Shown: positions 20,659 through 30,204 of the stretch, in pieces
How the letters are laid out: every line of letters starts with the position of its first letter
How positions within the stretch are numbered: the first letter of the stretch is position 1
Assembly: GCA_011620265.1 (NCBI GenBank)
Contig: WOZM01000275.1
Coordinates: 4,865 to 68,864, forward strand
Reading direction: 5' to 3'
DNA length: 64,000 bases
From: Paracoccaceae bacterium
GTDB taxonomy: Bacteria > Pseudomonadota > Alphaproteobacteria > Rhodobacterales > Rhodobacteraceae
Program-made: the position numbers and the translations under genes
Notes under the pieces: generated by a model
Database searches by the model: none
What the model was told of the DNA's origin: nothing
What the model saw: only the letters and a program-made list of their open reading frames with translations

Positions 20659-20844
20659 TCAGGGAAGCCGGACCGGCTCCGCCGCCCTGAGGCCGTCCGC
20701 CTTGCGGCTCGTCTCGCGCCGGGGCTCGCCCAGCGTCCGGGCGGTCAGGTCGGGGGCGAGCGCCCGCATCGCGTCGTCGCACTGGGTGAGGAAGACCTGT
20801 CCCGTCAGATCTTCGGGGACCGGGCTTCTGTAGCGTTTCGGCAT
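20659..20844 (-). CDS. Small hypothetical protein (61 aa)
   Basis: ORF fills the gap between flanking genes; no recognised motif. Confidence 0.35.
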   Translation of the reverse strand: MPKRYRSPVPEDLTGQVFLTQCDDAMRALAPDLTARTLGEPRRETSRKADGLRAAEPVRLP

Positions 20845-20890
20845 CGGGCAGGGTCCGCCGGGAATGAAGGGCGTCAGAGCCTGTTCACGG

Positions 20891-21766
20891 TCAAAGCTTG
20901 TTCACGGGCACCTTGAGATAGGTCGCGCCGTCATCCTCGGCCGGCGGCATCTGGCCTGCCCGCATGTTCACCTGCAGCGAGGGGATGATCAGCCGCGGCA
21001 TCGCCAGCGTCTTGTCGCGGGCCTGGCGCATCGCGACGAAGTCCTCCGCCGACTTGCCGGCGCCGACATGGATGTTGCGGGCCTTCTCCTCGGCCACCGT
21101 GGTTTCCCAGGCGTAGTCGTCGCGGCCCGGCGCCTTGTAGTCGTGGCCGACGAAGATGCGCGTCGCGTCCGGCAGGCTGAGGATCTTCTGGATCGAGGCG
21201 AAAAGCGTCTCGGCCGAGCCGCCGGGGAAGTCGCAGCGCGCGGTGCCGAAATCGGGCATGAAGAGCGTGTCGCCGACAAAGGCCGCGTCGCCGATGACAT
21301 AGGTCAGGCAGGCCGGCGTATGGCCCGGCGTGTGCAGCACCCGGCCTTCCAGCGCGCCGATCCGGAACGTGTCGCCTTCGCGAAAGAGCCGGTCGAACTG
21401 GCTGCCGTCGCGCTGGAACTCGGTGCCCTCGTTGAAGACCTTGCCGAACGTGTCCTGCACGATGGTGATGTTGGCGCCGATGCCGATCTTGCCGCCGACA
21501 CGTTCCTGGATATAGGGCGCGGCCGAGAGGTGGTCGGCATGGACATGGGTCTCCAGCACCCATTCGACGCTGAGCCCTTCCTTGCGGACATGTTCGATCA
21601 CCTTGTCCGCACTCGCGGTATCGGTGCGGCCCGAGGCGTAGTCGAAATCCAGGACCGAATCGATCACAGCGCAGGCAGTGCTGCCGGGGTCCTTGACGAC
21701 GAAGGTCACGGTGTTGGTCGCCTCGTCGAAGAAGGCCGTCACATCAGGTTTCACGGAGGTTGTCAT
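20891..21766 (-). CDS. MBL-fold metallo-hydrolase, persulfide dioxygenase (ETHE1/Blh)-like
   Basis: ETHVHADHLSAAPYIQERVGGKIGIG, HTPGHTPACLTYVIGDAAFVGDTLFMPDFGTARCDFPGGSA. Confidence 0.85.
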   Translation of the reverse strand: MTTSVKPDVTAFFDEATNTVTFVVKDPGSTACAVIDSVLDFDYASGRTDTASADKVIEHVRKEGLSVEWVLETHVHADHLSAAPYIQERVGGKIGIGANITIVQDTFGKVFNEGTEFQRDGSQFDRLFREGDTFRIGALEGRVLHTPGHTPACLTYVIGDAAFVGDTLFMPDFGTARCDFPGGSAETLFASIQKILSLPDATRIFVGHDYKAPGRDDYAWETTVAEEKARNIHVGAGKSAEDFVAMRQARDKTLAMPRLIIPSLQVNMRAGQMPPAEDDGATYLKVPVNKL

Positions 21767-21878
21767 GACCGTCTCCCGCTGGAATTGTCGCCATGTATAG
21801 GAGAAACTCATTATATAGCAAGTTTTGAATATGAATGCGAGGGCAGTTGAACGACGGCCGCATCGGCGACCGCTGACC

Positions 21879-22538
21879 TTACCATTCGAAATGGCGCACG
21901 ATGCCGGGGAGCATGGCGAAATCGGAAAAGGCGACGCTGTGGGGCAGCTCCGCCACCGGGGTCTTGCGGTAGCCCTCGGTAAAGAGCGCGAAGGGGGCGG
22001 CGGCGTTGACGGCGGTCTCGGCATCGACCTCGCTGTCGCCGACATAGATCATGAGCCCGCCGCCCAGCTTTTCGTGGGTATGGTGCAGCATCGCGGGATC
22101 GGGCTTGCGGGTGGGCAGGCTGTCGCCGCCGATCACCAGTTTGAACCGCTCCCGGAGGCCGACATGGCGCAAGGCGGCCTCGGCCGGGCGGTAGGGCTTG
22201 TTGGTGCAGACCGCGAGACGGCAGCCGAACCCGGCCAGTGCCGCCAGCGCCTCGGGGACGCCGGGGTAGGGGGTATTGCCCTCCACGTCGGTCTCGTAGC
22301 GCGCCACGAGCGCCGTCTCGATCCGCTGGAACAGCGGTCCGACGGGATCCTCGCCCGAGGCAACGAGAAGCTGGCGCACGAGGTTCGGCACGCCCTTGCC
22401 GACGAAGCTGCGCACCTGCGGCAGCGAGAGCGGCGCGAAGCCGAGATCGGCCAGCACCGCGTTCGAGACGGCGTGGATCGCCGGGGCGGAATCGATCAGC
22501 GTGCCGTCGAGGTCGAAGACGACGACCGGCGCGCTCAT
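21879..22538 (-). CDS. gph: HAD-family phosphoglycolate phosphatase
   Basis: VVFDLDGTLIDSAPAIH, VCTNKPYRPAEAALRHVGL, YVGDSEVDAETAVNA. Confidence 0.88.
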   Translation of the reverse strand: MSAPVVVFDLDGTLIDSAPAIHAVSNAVLADLGFAPLSLPQVRSFVGKGVPNLVRQLLVASGEDPVGPLFQRIETALVARYETDVEGNTPYPGVPEALAALAGFGCRLAVCTNKPYRPAEAALRHVGLRERFKLVIGGDSLPTRKPDPAMLHHTHEKLGGGLMIYVGDSEVDAETAVNAAAPFALFTEGYRKTPVAELPHSVAFSDFAMLPGIVRHFEW

Positions 22539-23089
22539 GCGGCCTTCCACTTGATCGAGCACCCCATCGACGGCGTCTGTTCGCGCGGGCCTTTGCCGGT
22601 CCCGGCGACCTCTTTCATCGCCTCGTAAAGCTCGCGCTTTGCATCGGGCGCCGCGGCCCGGCGGCCCGAGGCGTCGAGCCGGCCGCGATACTGGAGGCCG
22701 AGACCCGCGTCGAAGCCGAAGAAGTCCGGTGTGCAAGTCGCGCCGTAAGCCTTTGCGACCGCTTGGCTTTCGTCATGGAGATAGGGGAAGGTGAAGCCGT
22801 GCTTCGCGGCTTCGGCCGTCATGTTCCCGAAGCCGTCCTCGGGGTATTCCACCGCGTCGTTGGACGAGATCGCGGCGACGCCGATACCGAGCGCCTGCAA
22901 GTCCTTCGCATCCCGCACGATCCGGTCGATGACCGACTGGACGTAAGGGCAATGGTTGCAGATGAACATGACCAGCGTGCCCCTGCGGCCCCGGATATCG
23001 GTGAGCGACCAGTCGCGGCCATCGGTGCCGGGCAGGGTGAAATCCGGCGCTTTCCAGCCGAAATCGCAGACGGGCGGGGAAACGGCCAT
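22535..23089 (-). CDS. Thioredoxin-family / AhpC-TSA-like protein
   Basis: APDFTLPGTDGRDWSLTDIRGRRGTLVMFICNHCPYVQSVIDRIV. Confidence 0.87.
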   Translation of the reverse strand: MAVSPPVCDFGWKAPDFTLPGTDGRDWSLTDIRGRRGTLVMFICNHCPYVQSVIDRIVRDAKDLQALGIGVAAISSNDAVEYPEDGFGNMTAEAAKHGFTFPYLHDESQAVAKAYGATCTPDFFGFDAGLGLQYRGRLDASGRRAAAPDAKRELYEAMKEVAGTGKGPREQTPSMGCSIKWKAA

Positions 23090-23107
23090 GTTCTCCTCCT
23101 TCCAGGG

Positions 23108-23800
23108 TCAGATGTTCGCGGTTGCCGTGGCGGCGCGGATCGCACGGATATTCTGGCCGTAGACCTCGGGCCTGGCGACGGAACCGCCGGAAAACACCGC
23201 CGATCCGGCGACGAGCACATCGGCGCCGGCGGCGGTGACGAGGGGCGCGGTCTCGGGCGTGATGCCGCCGTCGATCTCGATATGGATCGGCCGGTCGCCG
23301 ATCATGGCGCGCAAGGAACGTATCTTGTCTATCTGTGAATGAAGGAATTTCTGCCCGCCAAAGCCCGGATTCACGGTCATCACGCAGATCAGATCGCAAA
23401 GATCGAGGAGCGGCGCGGCAGCGTCCGCCGGGGTGCCGGGATTGAGCGCGAGACCGGATTTTTTCCCAGTCGCCCGAATGGCTTGCAAGGTGCGGTGAAT
23501 GTGTGGACCGGCCTCGTGATGCGCGGTGATCACGTCGGCGCCGGCCTCGGCGAAGGCGTCGATATAGGGATCGACCGGCGCGATCATCAGATGGACGTCC
23601 ATGACCGTGCGGATGTGCTTGCGGATCGCCTTGCAGAGCGGCGGGCCGAAGGTGAGGTTCGGCACGAAATGTCCGTCCATCACGTCGACATGGACCCAGT
23701 CGGCGCCTTCAGCTTCGATGGCCTCGATCTCACGCCCGAAATCGGCGAAGTCGGCGGAAAGGATCGAGGGGGCGATCTTGATGGATCGGTCGAAGGTCAT
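23108..23800 (-). CDS. rpe: Ribulose-phosphate 3-epimerase
   Basis: KIAPSILSADFADFGREIEAIEAEGADWVHVDVMDGHFVPNLTFGPP. Confidence 0.96.
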   Translation of the reverse strand: MTFDRSIKIAPSILSADFADFGREIEAIEAEGADWVHVDVMDGHFVPNLTFGPPLCKAIRKHIRTVMDVHLMIAPVDPYIDAFAEAGADVITAHHEAGPHIHRTLQAIRATGKKSGLALNPGTPADAAAPLLDLCDLICVMTVNPGFGGQKFLHSQIDKIRSLRAMIGDRPIHIEIDGGITPETAPLVTAAGADVLVAGSAVFSGGSVARPEVYGQNIRAIRAATATANI

Positions 23801-23949
23801 GGGTGCGCTCCGGTATCGTGTCGTCAAAGCTCTAGCGGCAAAGGCCGTGGGGCGTCCAGTCACGACCGGGCATCTGCGCGGTTTTGCCCTTGGGGCGCGG
23901 TTTCGGCCATATCGGTATATTACATAATTCTGCTTATCGGATAATTGGA

Positions 23950-25113
23950 TCAGGCCGGAGACAGCGCGACCGGCGTGCCCTGCCGCCAGATGCCGGCCAG
24001 ATGCAGGTCGGGCGTGAGATGCACGACATCGGCGCTCCGCCCCGGCCTGAGCGCCCCGGACCGGTCCGACAGCCGCGCCACCCGGGCCGGAACCTCCGTC
24101 GCCATGCCGAGCGCGCGGTCGAGCGCCAGGCCGACATCGTCGCGCAGAACCCTGAGCGCCCGCGCCATGTCGAGATCGGCGCCGGCGAGCGTGCCGTCAG
24201 CGAGCGTCAACCGTCCGTCCGCGCGCCGGATCTCGCGGCCGTTGAGCGTGAAGGCGGTGATCGCGGTGCCGGCGGGCGCCATCGCGTCGGTGACGAGGAA
24301 CAGCCCCCCCGGCCCGGTCTTCGCGGCAAGGGCCGCGCGCATGACCTCGGGATGGACATGGATGCCGTCGGCGATCAGCCCGGCGTCGAGCGTGCCGGTG
24401 GCCAGCACCGCGCCGACAAGGCCGGGCTCTCGGTTGCCCATCTGGCTCATCGCGTTGAAGAGATGCGTGGCCATCGCGGCGCCGGCGGATGCGGCGGCGC
24501 GACAGGTCTCGAAGCCGGCATCGCTATGGCCGAGCGAGACGATGACGCCGGCCTTTACCAGCGTGGCAATCTGCGCGGTCGTGACACTTTCGGGCGCCAG
24601 CGTCACCAGAAGTCGTGGCAGCCGTTTCGCGGCGCCGAGAAGGAAGGCCAGATCGCCCGCGCCCATCGGCCGGATCAGCGCGGGATCGTGGGCGCCCTTC
24701 CGCGCGAGGCTGAGATGCGGGCCTTCGAGGTGGAGCCCGGCGATGCCGGGCACGCCCAGACGGACCGCCTCCTCGACGGCCGCGACGGCGGCGGCGGTGA
24801 GCTCGGGCGTGTCGGTGATGAGCGTCGGCAGGATCGTCAGCGATCCGAGGCCGGCATGGGCCTCGGCCATCGTCGCGAGGGTCTCGACATCCGGCGCGTC
24901 GTTCAGCATCACCCCGCCGCCGCCGTTCAGTTGCAGGTCGACGAAACCCGGCGCCAGGACGCCGCCGTCGAGCGCGACCCGCCGCGCGCCGGGCACCGTC
25001 GCATCCGCCGCCAGCACCGCCGCGATCCGGCCGTCCTCGACCAGAAGCGCGCCGGGGCCGAGGCGGGTGCCGTCGAAGATGTCGGCGCCGTGCAGAAGCA
25101 TCGCGGCCATCAC
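23950..25113 (-). CDS. nagA: N-acetylglucosamine-6-phosphate deacetylase
   Basis: LAPGFVDLQLNGGGGVMLNDAPD, GLHLEGPHLSLARKGAHDP, LFNAMSQMGNREPGLVGA. Confidence 0.93.
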   Translation of the reverse strand: MMAAMLLHGADIFDGTRLGPGALLVEDGRIAAVLAADATVPGARRVALDGGVLAPGFVDLQLNGGGGVMLNDAPDVETLATMAEAHAGLGSLTILPTLITDTPELTAAAVAAVEEAVRLGVPGIAGLHLEGPHLSLARKGAHDPALIRPMGAGDLAFLLGAAKRLPRLLVTLAPESVTTAQIATLVKAGVIVSLGHSDAGFETCRAAASAGAAMATHLFNAMSQMGNREPGLVGAVLATGTLDAGLIADGIHVHPEVMRAALAAKTGPGGLFLVTDAMAPAGTAITAFTLNGREIRRADGRLTLADGTLAGADLDMARALRVLRDDVGLALDRALGMATEVPARVARLSDRSGALRPGRSADVVHLTPDLHLAGIWRQGTPVALSPA

Positions 25114-26141
25114 ACCGTCTCCGTCACTTTGGCGAGGTGGCGCGGCCTGTCCGGGTCGATGCCGCGCGCCAGCGCCACCCGCTCGACCATCGCGTAGAAC
25201 GCGACGATGAGCGCCAGCGGATCGGTCAGCGGATGGTCGGTGCGCACGGCCGGAAGCCGCGCCGCCTGCCCGGCGCGGTCGGAGGTCACGAAGACCTCGG
25301 CGCCCTTGGCCGCCAGCGCGTCGGCGACCGCGACCACCGTGTCCTCGGCGGCGTCGGCGGCGGCGAAGGCGAGGACCGGGAACCCCTGCCCGACGATGGA
25401 GACCGGCCCGTGCAGCACCTCGGCGGAGGAGTAGTTCTCGGCGTGGATCAGGCAGGTTTCCTTGAATTTCAGCGCCGCCTCGCCCGACATCGCGAAGCCC
25501 GGACCGCGGCCGAGCGTGTAGAGCGAGCCGGCGGAGACCAGCCGGTCGCCGAGGGCGCCCCAGTCGCTCCGCGCGGCCGCCTCGAGATGCCCGGGAAGCG
25601 CTGCGACCGCCGACAGGAGCGCCGCGTCACCCTTCCACTCGGCAAGAAGCGCCAGCCCCGCCACCGCCGAGGTCACGAAGGTCTTCGTCGCCGCGACGCT
25701 GAGTTCCGGGCCGGCATGAAGGGCCAGCACCCGCTCGCTCGCCGCCGCGAGCGGCGAGGCGGCGTCGTTCGTCACCGCGACCGTGAGGGCGCCCCCTGCC
25801 CGCGCGGCCCGCGCCATCTCGACGATGTCGGGGCTGCGCCCGGATTGCGAGACGGTGAGACAGAGGCTGCCCTGAAGCCGCAAGGGCGCCTTGTAGATCG
25901 AGGCGACCGAGGGGCCGATCGAGGCGACCGGCAGGCCGAGCGTCAGCTCCGAGACGTATTTCAGATAGGTGCAGGCATGGTCCGACGACCCCCGCGCCAC
26001 GGTGGCGATATAGGCCGGGTCGCGCCGCCGCGCATCGGCGGCGGCGGCGCGGATCGCCTCGCCGCCCGCGTCGAGGAGTCGCGCGACGGCCTCCGGGATC
26101 TCCCGCACTTCCTTGCGCATCAGGCTTTGTGTCCCCGTCAT
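25110..26141 (-). CDS. SIS-domain glucosamine-6-phosphate deaminase/isomerase (NagB-II/AgaS-like)
   Basis: VARGSSDHACTYLKYVSE, SQSGRSPDIVEMARAAR, ALKFKETCLIHAENYSSAEVLHGP. Confidence 0.85.
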   Translation of the reverse strand: MTGTQSLMRKEVREIPEAVARLLDAGGEAIRAAAADARRRDPAYIATVARGSSDHACTYLKYVSELTLGLPVASIGPSVASIYKAPLRLQGSLCLTVSQSGRSPDIVEMARAARAGGALTVAVTNDAASPLAAASERVLALHAGPELSVAATKTFVTSAVAGLALLAEWKGDAALLSAVAALPGHLEAAARSDWGALGDRLVSAGSLYTLGRGPGFAMSGEAALKFKETCLIHAENYSSAEVLHGPVSIVGQGFPVLAFAAADAAEDTVVAVADALAAKGAEVFVTSDRAGQAARLPAVRTDHPLTDPLALIVAFYAMVERVALARGIDPDRPRHLAKVTETV

Positions 26142-26145
26142 CGTC

Positions 26146-26904
26146 TCAGGCCTCCGGAATGCGCATTTCTGCAACGAAATCATAGGTATCGCCGCGATAT
26201 AGCGAGCGCGTGAACTCCACCACCCGGCTGTCCGGCAGATAGGATACACGCTCGATCCGCAAGCCGGCGGTCATCGCGGTCACGCCGAGAAGTTCGGCAT
26301 CGGCGGCGCCGAGATTGATCGCGGAGATCTTCTGCACCGCGCGGACCGGGCGCAGCCCCGCCTGCCCCAGCACCTCGTAGAGCGAGCGGGTGACGGCGAG
26401 CGGATTGGGCAGGAGATCGGGCGGCAGCGAGGCGCGCTCGATCGCCATCGGCCGCCCGTCGGCGCGCCTGAGCCGCGCGAGCCGCGCGACCTGGTCGCCG
26501 GGGCCGAGGCCGAGCGCCTGCACCTCTTCCGGCGCGGGCTGGAAAAGCCCGCGTTCGAGCCAGTCCATCTCGGAGCGGAAGCCGCGCCGGGCCATGTCCT
26601 CGGAAAACGAGGTGAGCCGCGACAGCGACTGCTCCACCCGTGGCCGGGCCTGCGCGACGAAGGAGCCGGAGCCCTGCTTCTGCACGATCAGCCCGCGGTC
26701 CACGAGTTCGGCGATCGCCTTGCGCACGGTGACGCGCGACAGGTCGGTGATCGCCGCGATCTCGCGTTCGGGCGGCAGCGGCATGTCGGGGGCGAGAAAG
26801 CCCGAGCCGATGCCGGCCTCGATCCGCTTGCGAAGCTGGACGTAGAGCGGGCCGCCCGCCGGGGTCAGCCAGAGTTCGGGATCGAGAAATTCGGCGATGG
26901 TCAT
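26146..26904 (-). CDS. GntR/HutC-family transcriptional regulator of the amino-sugar cluster
   Basis: GPLYVQLRKRIEAGIGSGFLAPDMPLPPEREIAAITDLSRVTVRKAIAELVDRGLIVQKQGSGSFV plus UTRA domain. Confidence 0.92.
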   Translation of the reverse strand: MTIAEFLDPELWLTPAGGPLYVQLRKRIEAGIGSGFLAPDMPLPPEREIAAITDLSRVTVRKAIAELVDRGLIVQKQGSGSFVAQARPRVEQSLSRLTSFSEDMARRGFRSEMDWLERGLFQPAPEEVQALGLGPGDQVARLARLRRADGRPMAIERASLPPDLLPNPLAVTRSLYEVLGQAGLRPVRAVQKISAINLGAADAELLGVTAMTAGLRIERVSYLPDSRVVEFTRSLYRGDTYDFVAEMRIPEA

Positions 26905-27764
26905 GCCGATGCCTCCGCCGCCCGCGCAGCCAGCAGGAGCGCCCCGTCGAGCGCGCTGCCCTTCGCCGTCACGACCGGCTCGCCGAGCCAGCGCGCATAG
27001 GCGGGGCCGAGCCCGCCGGCCAGGCAGAGCGTCTCGCCCGGGCGCCAGCCGAGAACGCAAAGCCCGGCGCGGATATAATCGGCGCCCTCGGTCATCAACC
27101 GTGTCCCGAGCGGATCGCCTGCCTCGGCCGCGGCCACCACCTCGCGCGCCATCCGCGCGTAGTCGGCGGGCCGGGCCGAGAGCGAGAAGAGCACGATCTG
27201 GCCGGGATCGTGCCCGTGTTCGGCAAGGATGCGGCGGGTGAGGTCGGTCTCGGCCGCGATCCCGTCGACGGCCAGCATCACCTCCTCGAGGCAGCGCCGC
27301 ATGAGCCAGGCCCCGGCCGCCTGATCGCCGATATAGAAGCCCCAGCCGCCGATGCCGCTGACCCGTCCGCCGGCCTGGCGACCGAGGAACGATCCGGTGC
27401 CGATGGCGGCGACCGCGCCGTCCGCGTCGCCGAGCGCGCCGGCGATGGTCGTCGGCCGGTCGTCGGTGACGACGGCGCCGGGCAGCGGCAAGGCCGCCGC
27501 CACGCGCGCGGCGATGGCCGGGCTCATCACCCCGGCAAGGCCGAGATGGGCGCTGGCGCCGGCAAGTGCTGCGGCCCCCAGCCCCGCCTTGGCGGCAAGA
27601 CCGTCGAGCGCGTCGCGGATCGTGACCAGCGCCGCGTCGAAATCGGTCGAGACATTGGCCGGCCCGCGCGTCACTTCGTGGCGGACGCCGCCGAGAAGGA
27701 GCGCCGCGCGGCACGCCGTGCCGCCGCCGTCGAGGCCGATGAGCATGGAAGCCGCGTGAGTCAT
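26901..27764 (-). CDS. BadF/BadG/BcrA/BcrD-family N-acetyl-hexosamine kinase
   Basis: MLIGLDGGGTACRAALLLGG, AAIGTGSFLGRQAGG; gene context. Confidence 0.82.
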   Translation of the reverse strand: MTHAASMLIGLDGGGTACRAALLLGGVRHEVTRGPANVSTDFDAALVTIRDALDGLAAKAGLGAAALAGASAHLGLAGVMSPAIAARVAAALPLPGAVVTDDRPTTIAGALGDADGAVAAIGTGSFLGRQAGGRVSGIGGWGFYIGDQAAGAWLMRRCLEEVMLAVDGIAAETDLTRRILAEHGHDPGQIVLFSLSARPADYARMAREVVAAAEAGDPLGTRLMTEGADYIRAGLCVLGWRPGETLCLAGGLGPAYARWLGEPVVTAKGSALDGALLLAARAAEASA

Positions 27765-27768
27765 GAAG

Positions 27769-27787
27769 ATACCTTTATAATACCTTT
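27769..27787 (-). promoter_or_regulatory. Putative operator, site 1
   Basis: Minus strand AAAGGTAT-TAT-AAAGGTAT, 11-bp direct repeat, just upstream of the kinase start. Confidence 0.65.
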
Positions 27788-27877
27788 GATCGAAAGAAAA
27801 GCGGATCATGCGCTGTCGCGGGGCGGGAATATGCCGGTGGCGGCCGGCTACCGTCCGTTGCCACAACGGAGTGGACA

Positions 27878-27896
27878 AAAGGTATTGAAAAGGTAT
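27878..27896 (+). promoter_or_regulatory. Putative operator, site 2
   Basis: AAAGGTAT-TGA-AAAGGTAT, 11-bp direct repeat upstream of murQ. Confidence 0.65.
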
Positions 27897-27921
27897 CATC
27901 GACGCACTCTGGGGGGATTCG

Positions 27922-28857
27922 ATGCTGCCTGCCGTGACCGAACGCCTGCATCCGATGGCCGAAGGGCTCGACGCCCTGCCGGGCGCGGAGGTTCTCGACC
28001 GGCTCCTCGGCGCGCAGGAGGCCGCGCTCGCCACCGTCCGGCAGGCGCTGCCGGCGATCGAGGCCGGGGCCGAGGCAATGGCGGCGGCGGTGCGGGGCGG
28101 CGGTCGGCTCGTCTATGCCGGGGCCGGGTCGTCGGCGCTGATGGCGAATGCCGACGGGATGGAACTTACAGGCACCTACGGGATCGCGGCGGGGCGCGTT
28201 CTTCTTTTGATGGCCGGCGGGCTGCCGCGCGATGCCCATATGCCGGGCGATACCGAGGATGACGCGGACGCCGCGGCGCGGGCGGCGGAGGCGGTGCGGG
28301 CGGGCGATACCGTCATCGCGGTGACCGCCTCGGGCCGGACCCCCTACCCCGTCACCGTGGCGCGGATCGCGAAAGCCAAAGGCGCGCGGGTCGTCGCCAT
28401 CGCCAACAATGCCGGCGCCGCGATCTTCGATCATGCCGACGTGGCGATCTGCCTGCCGACCCCGCCGGAGCTTGTCGCCGGATCGACGCGGATGGGCGCC
28501 GGGACGGCGCAGAAGGCGGCGCTCAACATGATGTCGACGCTGATGGCGATCCGGCTCGGCGCGGTCCATGACGGGATGATGGTCGGCCTGGTCGCCGACA
28601 ACGACAAGTTGCGCGCCCGCGCGACCGCAATGGTTGCGCGGATCGCCGGGGTCGGCGAGGATGCGGCGCGTGCGTCTCTTGATGCGGTCGGCGGCGCGGT
28701 CCGCCCGGCGGTGCTGGTCGCGCGCGGGCTGACGCCCGCGGCGGCGGACGAACATCTCGCGGCAAGCGGGGGGAACCTTCGCGCGGCACTCGCGCGGATC
28801 GAAGCGACGGGCCCGAGAGACCGGCCATTCAAGACCAACCAAGGGAGCATGACATGA
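27922..28857 (+). CDS. murQ: N-acetylmuramic acid 6-phosphate etherase (MurQ-like)
   Basis: GGGRLVYAGAGSSALMANADGME, VTASGRTPY, ELVAGSTRMGAGTAQKAALNMMSTLMAIRLG. Confidence 0.88.
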   Translation: MLPAVTERLHPMAEGLDALPGAEVLDRLLGAQEAALATVRQALPAIEAGAEAMAAAVRGGGRLVYAGAGSSALMANADGMELTGTYGIAAGRVLLLMAGGLPRDAHMPGDTEDDADAAARAAEAVRAGDTVIAVTASGRTPYPVTVARIAKAKGARVVAIANNAGAAIFDHADVAICLPTPPELVAGSTRMGAGTAQKAALNMMSTLMAIRLGAVHDGMMVGLVADNDKLRARATAMVARIAGVGEDAARASLDAVGGAVRPAVLVARGLTPAAADEHLAASGGNLRAALARIEATGPRDRPFKTNQGSMT

Positions 28858-30110
28858 CACGGACAAGACTGGCCGGATACCTGCTGGCGACCACGATGCT
28901 CGGGACCGGCCTTGCCCGGGCTGAGGACGTGACGCTGACCATCGAGAGCTGGCGCAACGACGACCTGACGATCTGGCAGGACACGATCATCCCGGCCTTC
29001 GAGGCGGCGCATCCGGGGATCAAGGTTCAGTTCACGCCCTCGGCGCCCGCAGAATACAACGCCGTTCTGAATTCCAGGCTCGATGCCGGCTCGGCGGGCG
29101 ATCTGATCACCTGCCGGCCCTTCGACGCGTCGCTGGCGCTCTACGAGGGCGGCAAGCTCGCCGACCTTTCGGGCCTCGCGGCGATGGCGAACTTCTCCGA
29201 CGTGGCGAAGTCGGCCTGGCAGACCGATGACGGCGCGGCGACGTTCTGCGTGCCGATGGCCTCCGTCATCCACGGCTTCATCTACAACAAGGCCGCCTTC
29301 GCCGAGCTCGGGATCGAGGTTCCGGCGACCGAGGCGGAGTTCTTCGCGGTCCTCGACAAGATCAAGGCGGATGGCACCTACATCCCGATGGCGATGGGCA
29401 CCAGCGACCAGTGGGAAGCGGCGACGATGGGCTACAACAATATCGGCCCGAACTCCTGGAAGGGCGAGGAAGGCCGTCTGGCGCTGATCAGGGGAACCCA
29501 GAAGCTGACCGACGAGCCCTGGGTGGCGCCCTACCGGCAACTCGCGAAATGGAAGGACTACCTTGGCGACGGCTTCGAGGCACAGACATACCCTGACAGC
29601 CAGAACCTCTTCACCCTGGGCCGCGCCGCGATCTACCCGGCCGGATCGTGGGAGATCTCGGGCTTCAACGCGCAGGCCGAGTTCGAGATGGGCGCCTTCG
29701 CGCCGCCGGTCGCGGCGGCGGGCGACGAATGCTACATCTCGGACCACACCGACATCGCCATCGGCCTCAACGCCGCCTCGGCGCATTCGGAAGAGGCCAG
29801 GCAGTTCCTCGAATGGGTGGGATCGGCGGAGTTCGCCACGCTCTATGCCAACGCCCTGCCCGGCTTCTTCTCGCTGAATTCGGCGCCGGTGGCGATGGAA
29901 GACCCGCTGGCGCAGGAATTCGTGTCGTGGCGCGACAAGTGCCATTCGACGATCCGCTCGACCTACCAGATCCTGTCGCGCGGCACGCCGAACCTCGAGA
30001 ACGAGACCTGGAATGCCAGCGCCAACGTGATCAGGGGCACCGAGACGCCGGAAGCGGCCGCCGCGCGGCTGCAGGAGGGACTCGCGAGCTGGTACGAGCC
30101 GCAGAAATGA
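28854..30110 (+). CDS. Carbohydrate ABC transporter substrate-binding protein (family 1)
   Basis: Signal peptide, LTIESWRNDDLTIWQDTIIPAFEAAHPGIKVQF; upstream of permeases. Confidence 0.9.
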   Translation: MTRTRLAGYLLATTMLGTGLARAEDVTLTIESWRNDDLTIWQDTIIPAFEAAHPGIKVQFTPSAPAEYNAVLNSRLDAGSAGDLITCRPFDASLALYEGGKLADLSGLAAMANFSDVAKSAWQTDDGAATFCVPMASVIHGFIYNKAAFAELGIEVPATEAEFFAVLDKIKADGTYIPMAMGTSDQWEAATMGYNNIGPNSWKGEEGRLALIRGTQKLTDEPWVAPYRQLAKWKDYLGDGFEAQTYPDSQNLFTLGRAAIYPAGSWEISGFNAQAEFEMGAFAPPVAAAGDECYISDHTDIAIGLNAASAHSEEARQFLEWVGSAEFATLYANALPGFFSLNSAPVAMEDPLAQEFVSWRDKCHSTIRSTYQILSRGTPNLENETWNASANVIRGTETPEAAAARLQEGLASWYEPQK

Positions 30111-30137
30111 GCGTCGGGCGCTGACGCGCCCGACCCG

Positions 30138-30193
30138 CCGGGGGGCTTTCCGCCCCCCGGACCCCCCGAAGGTATTTCCACCACAGTGAAGGG
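30138..30193 (+). repeat. Intergenic hairpin family, copy B (between binding protein and permease)
   Basis: CCGGGGGGC-tttcc-GCCCCCCGG then ACCCCCCGAAGGTATTTCCACCACAGTGAAGG. Confidence 0.8.
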
Positions 30194-30204
30194 AGAAAGC
30201 TGCC

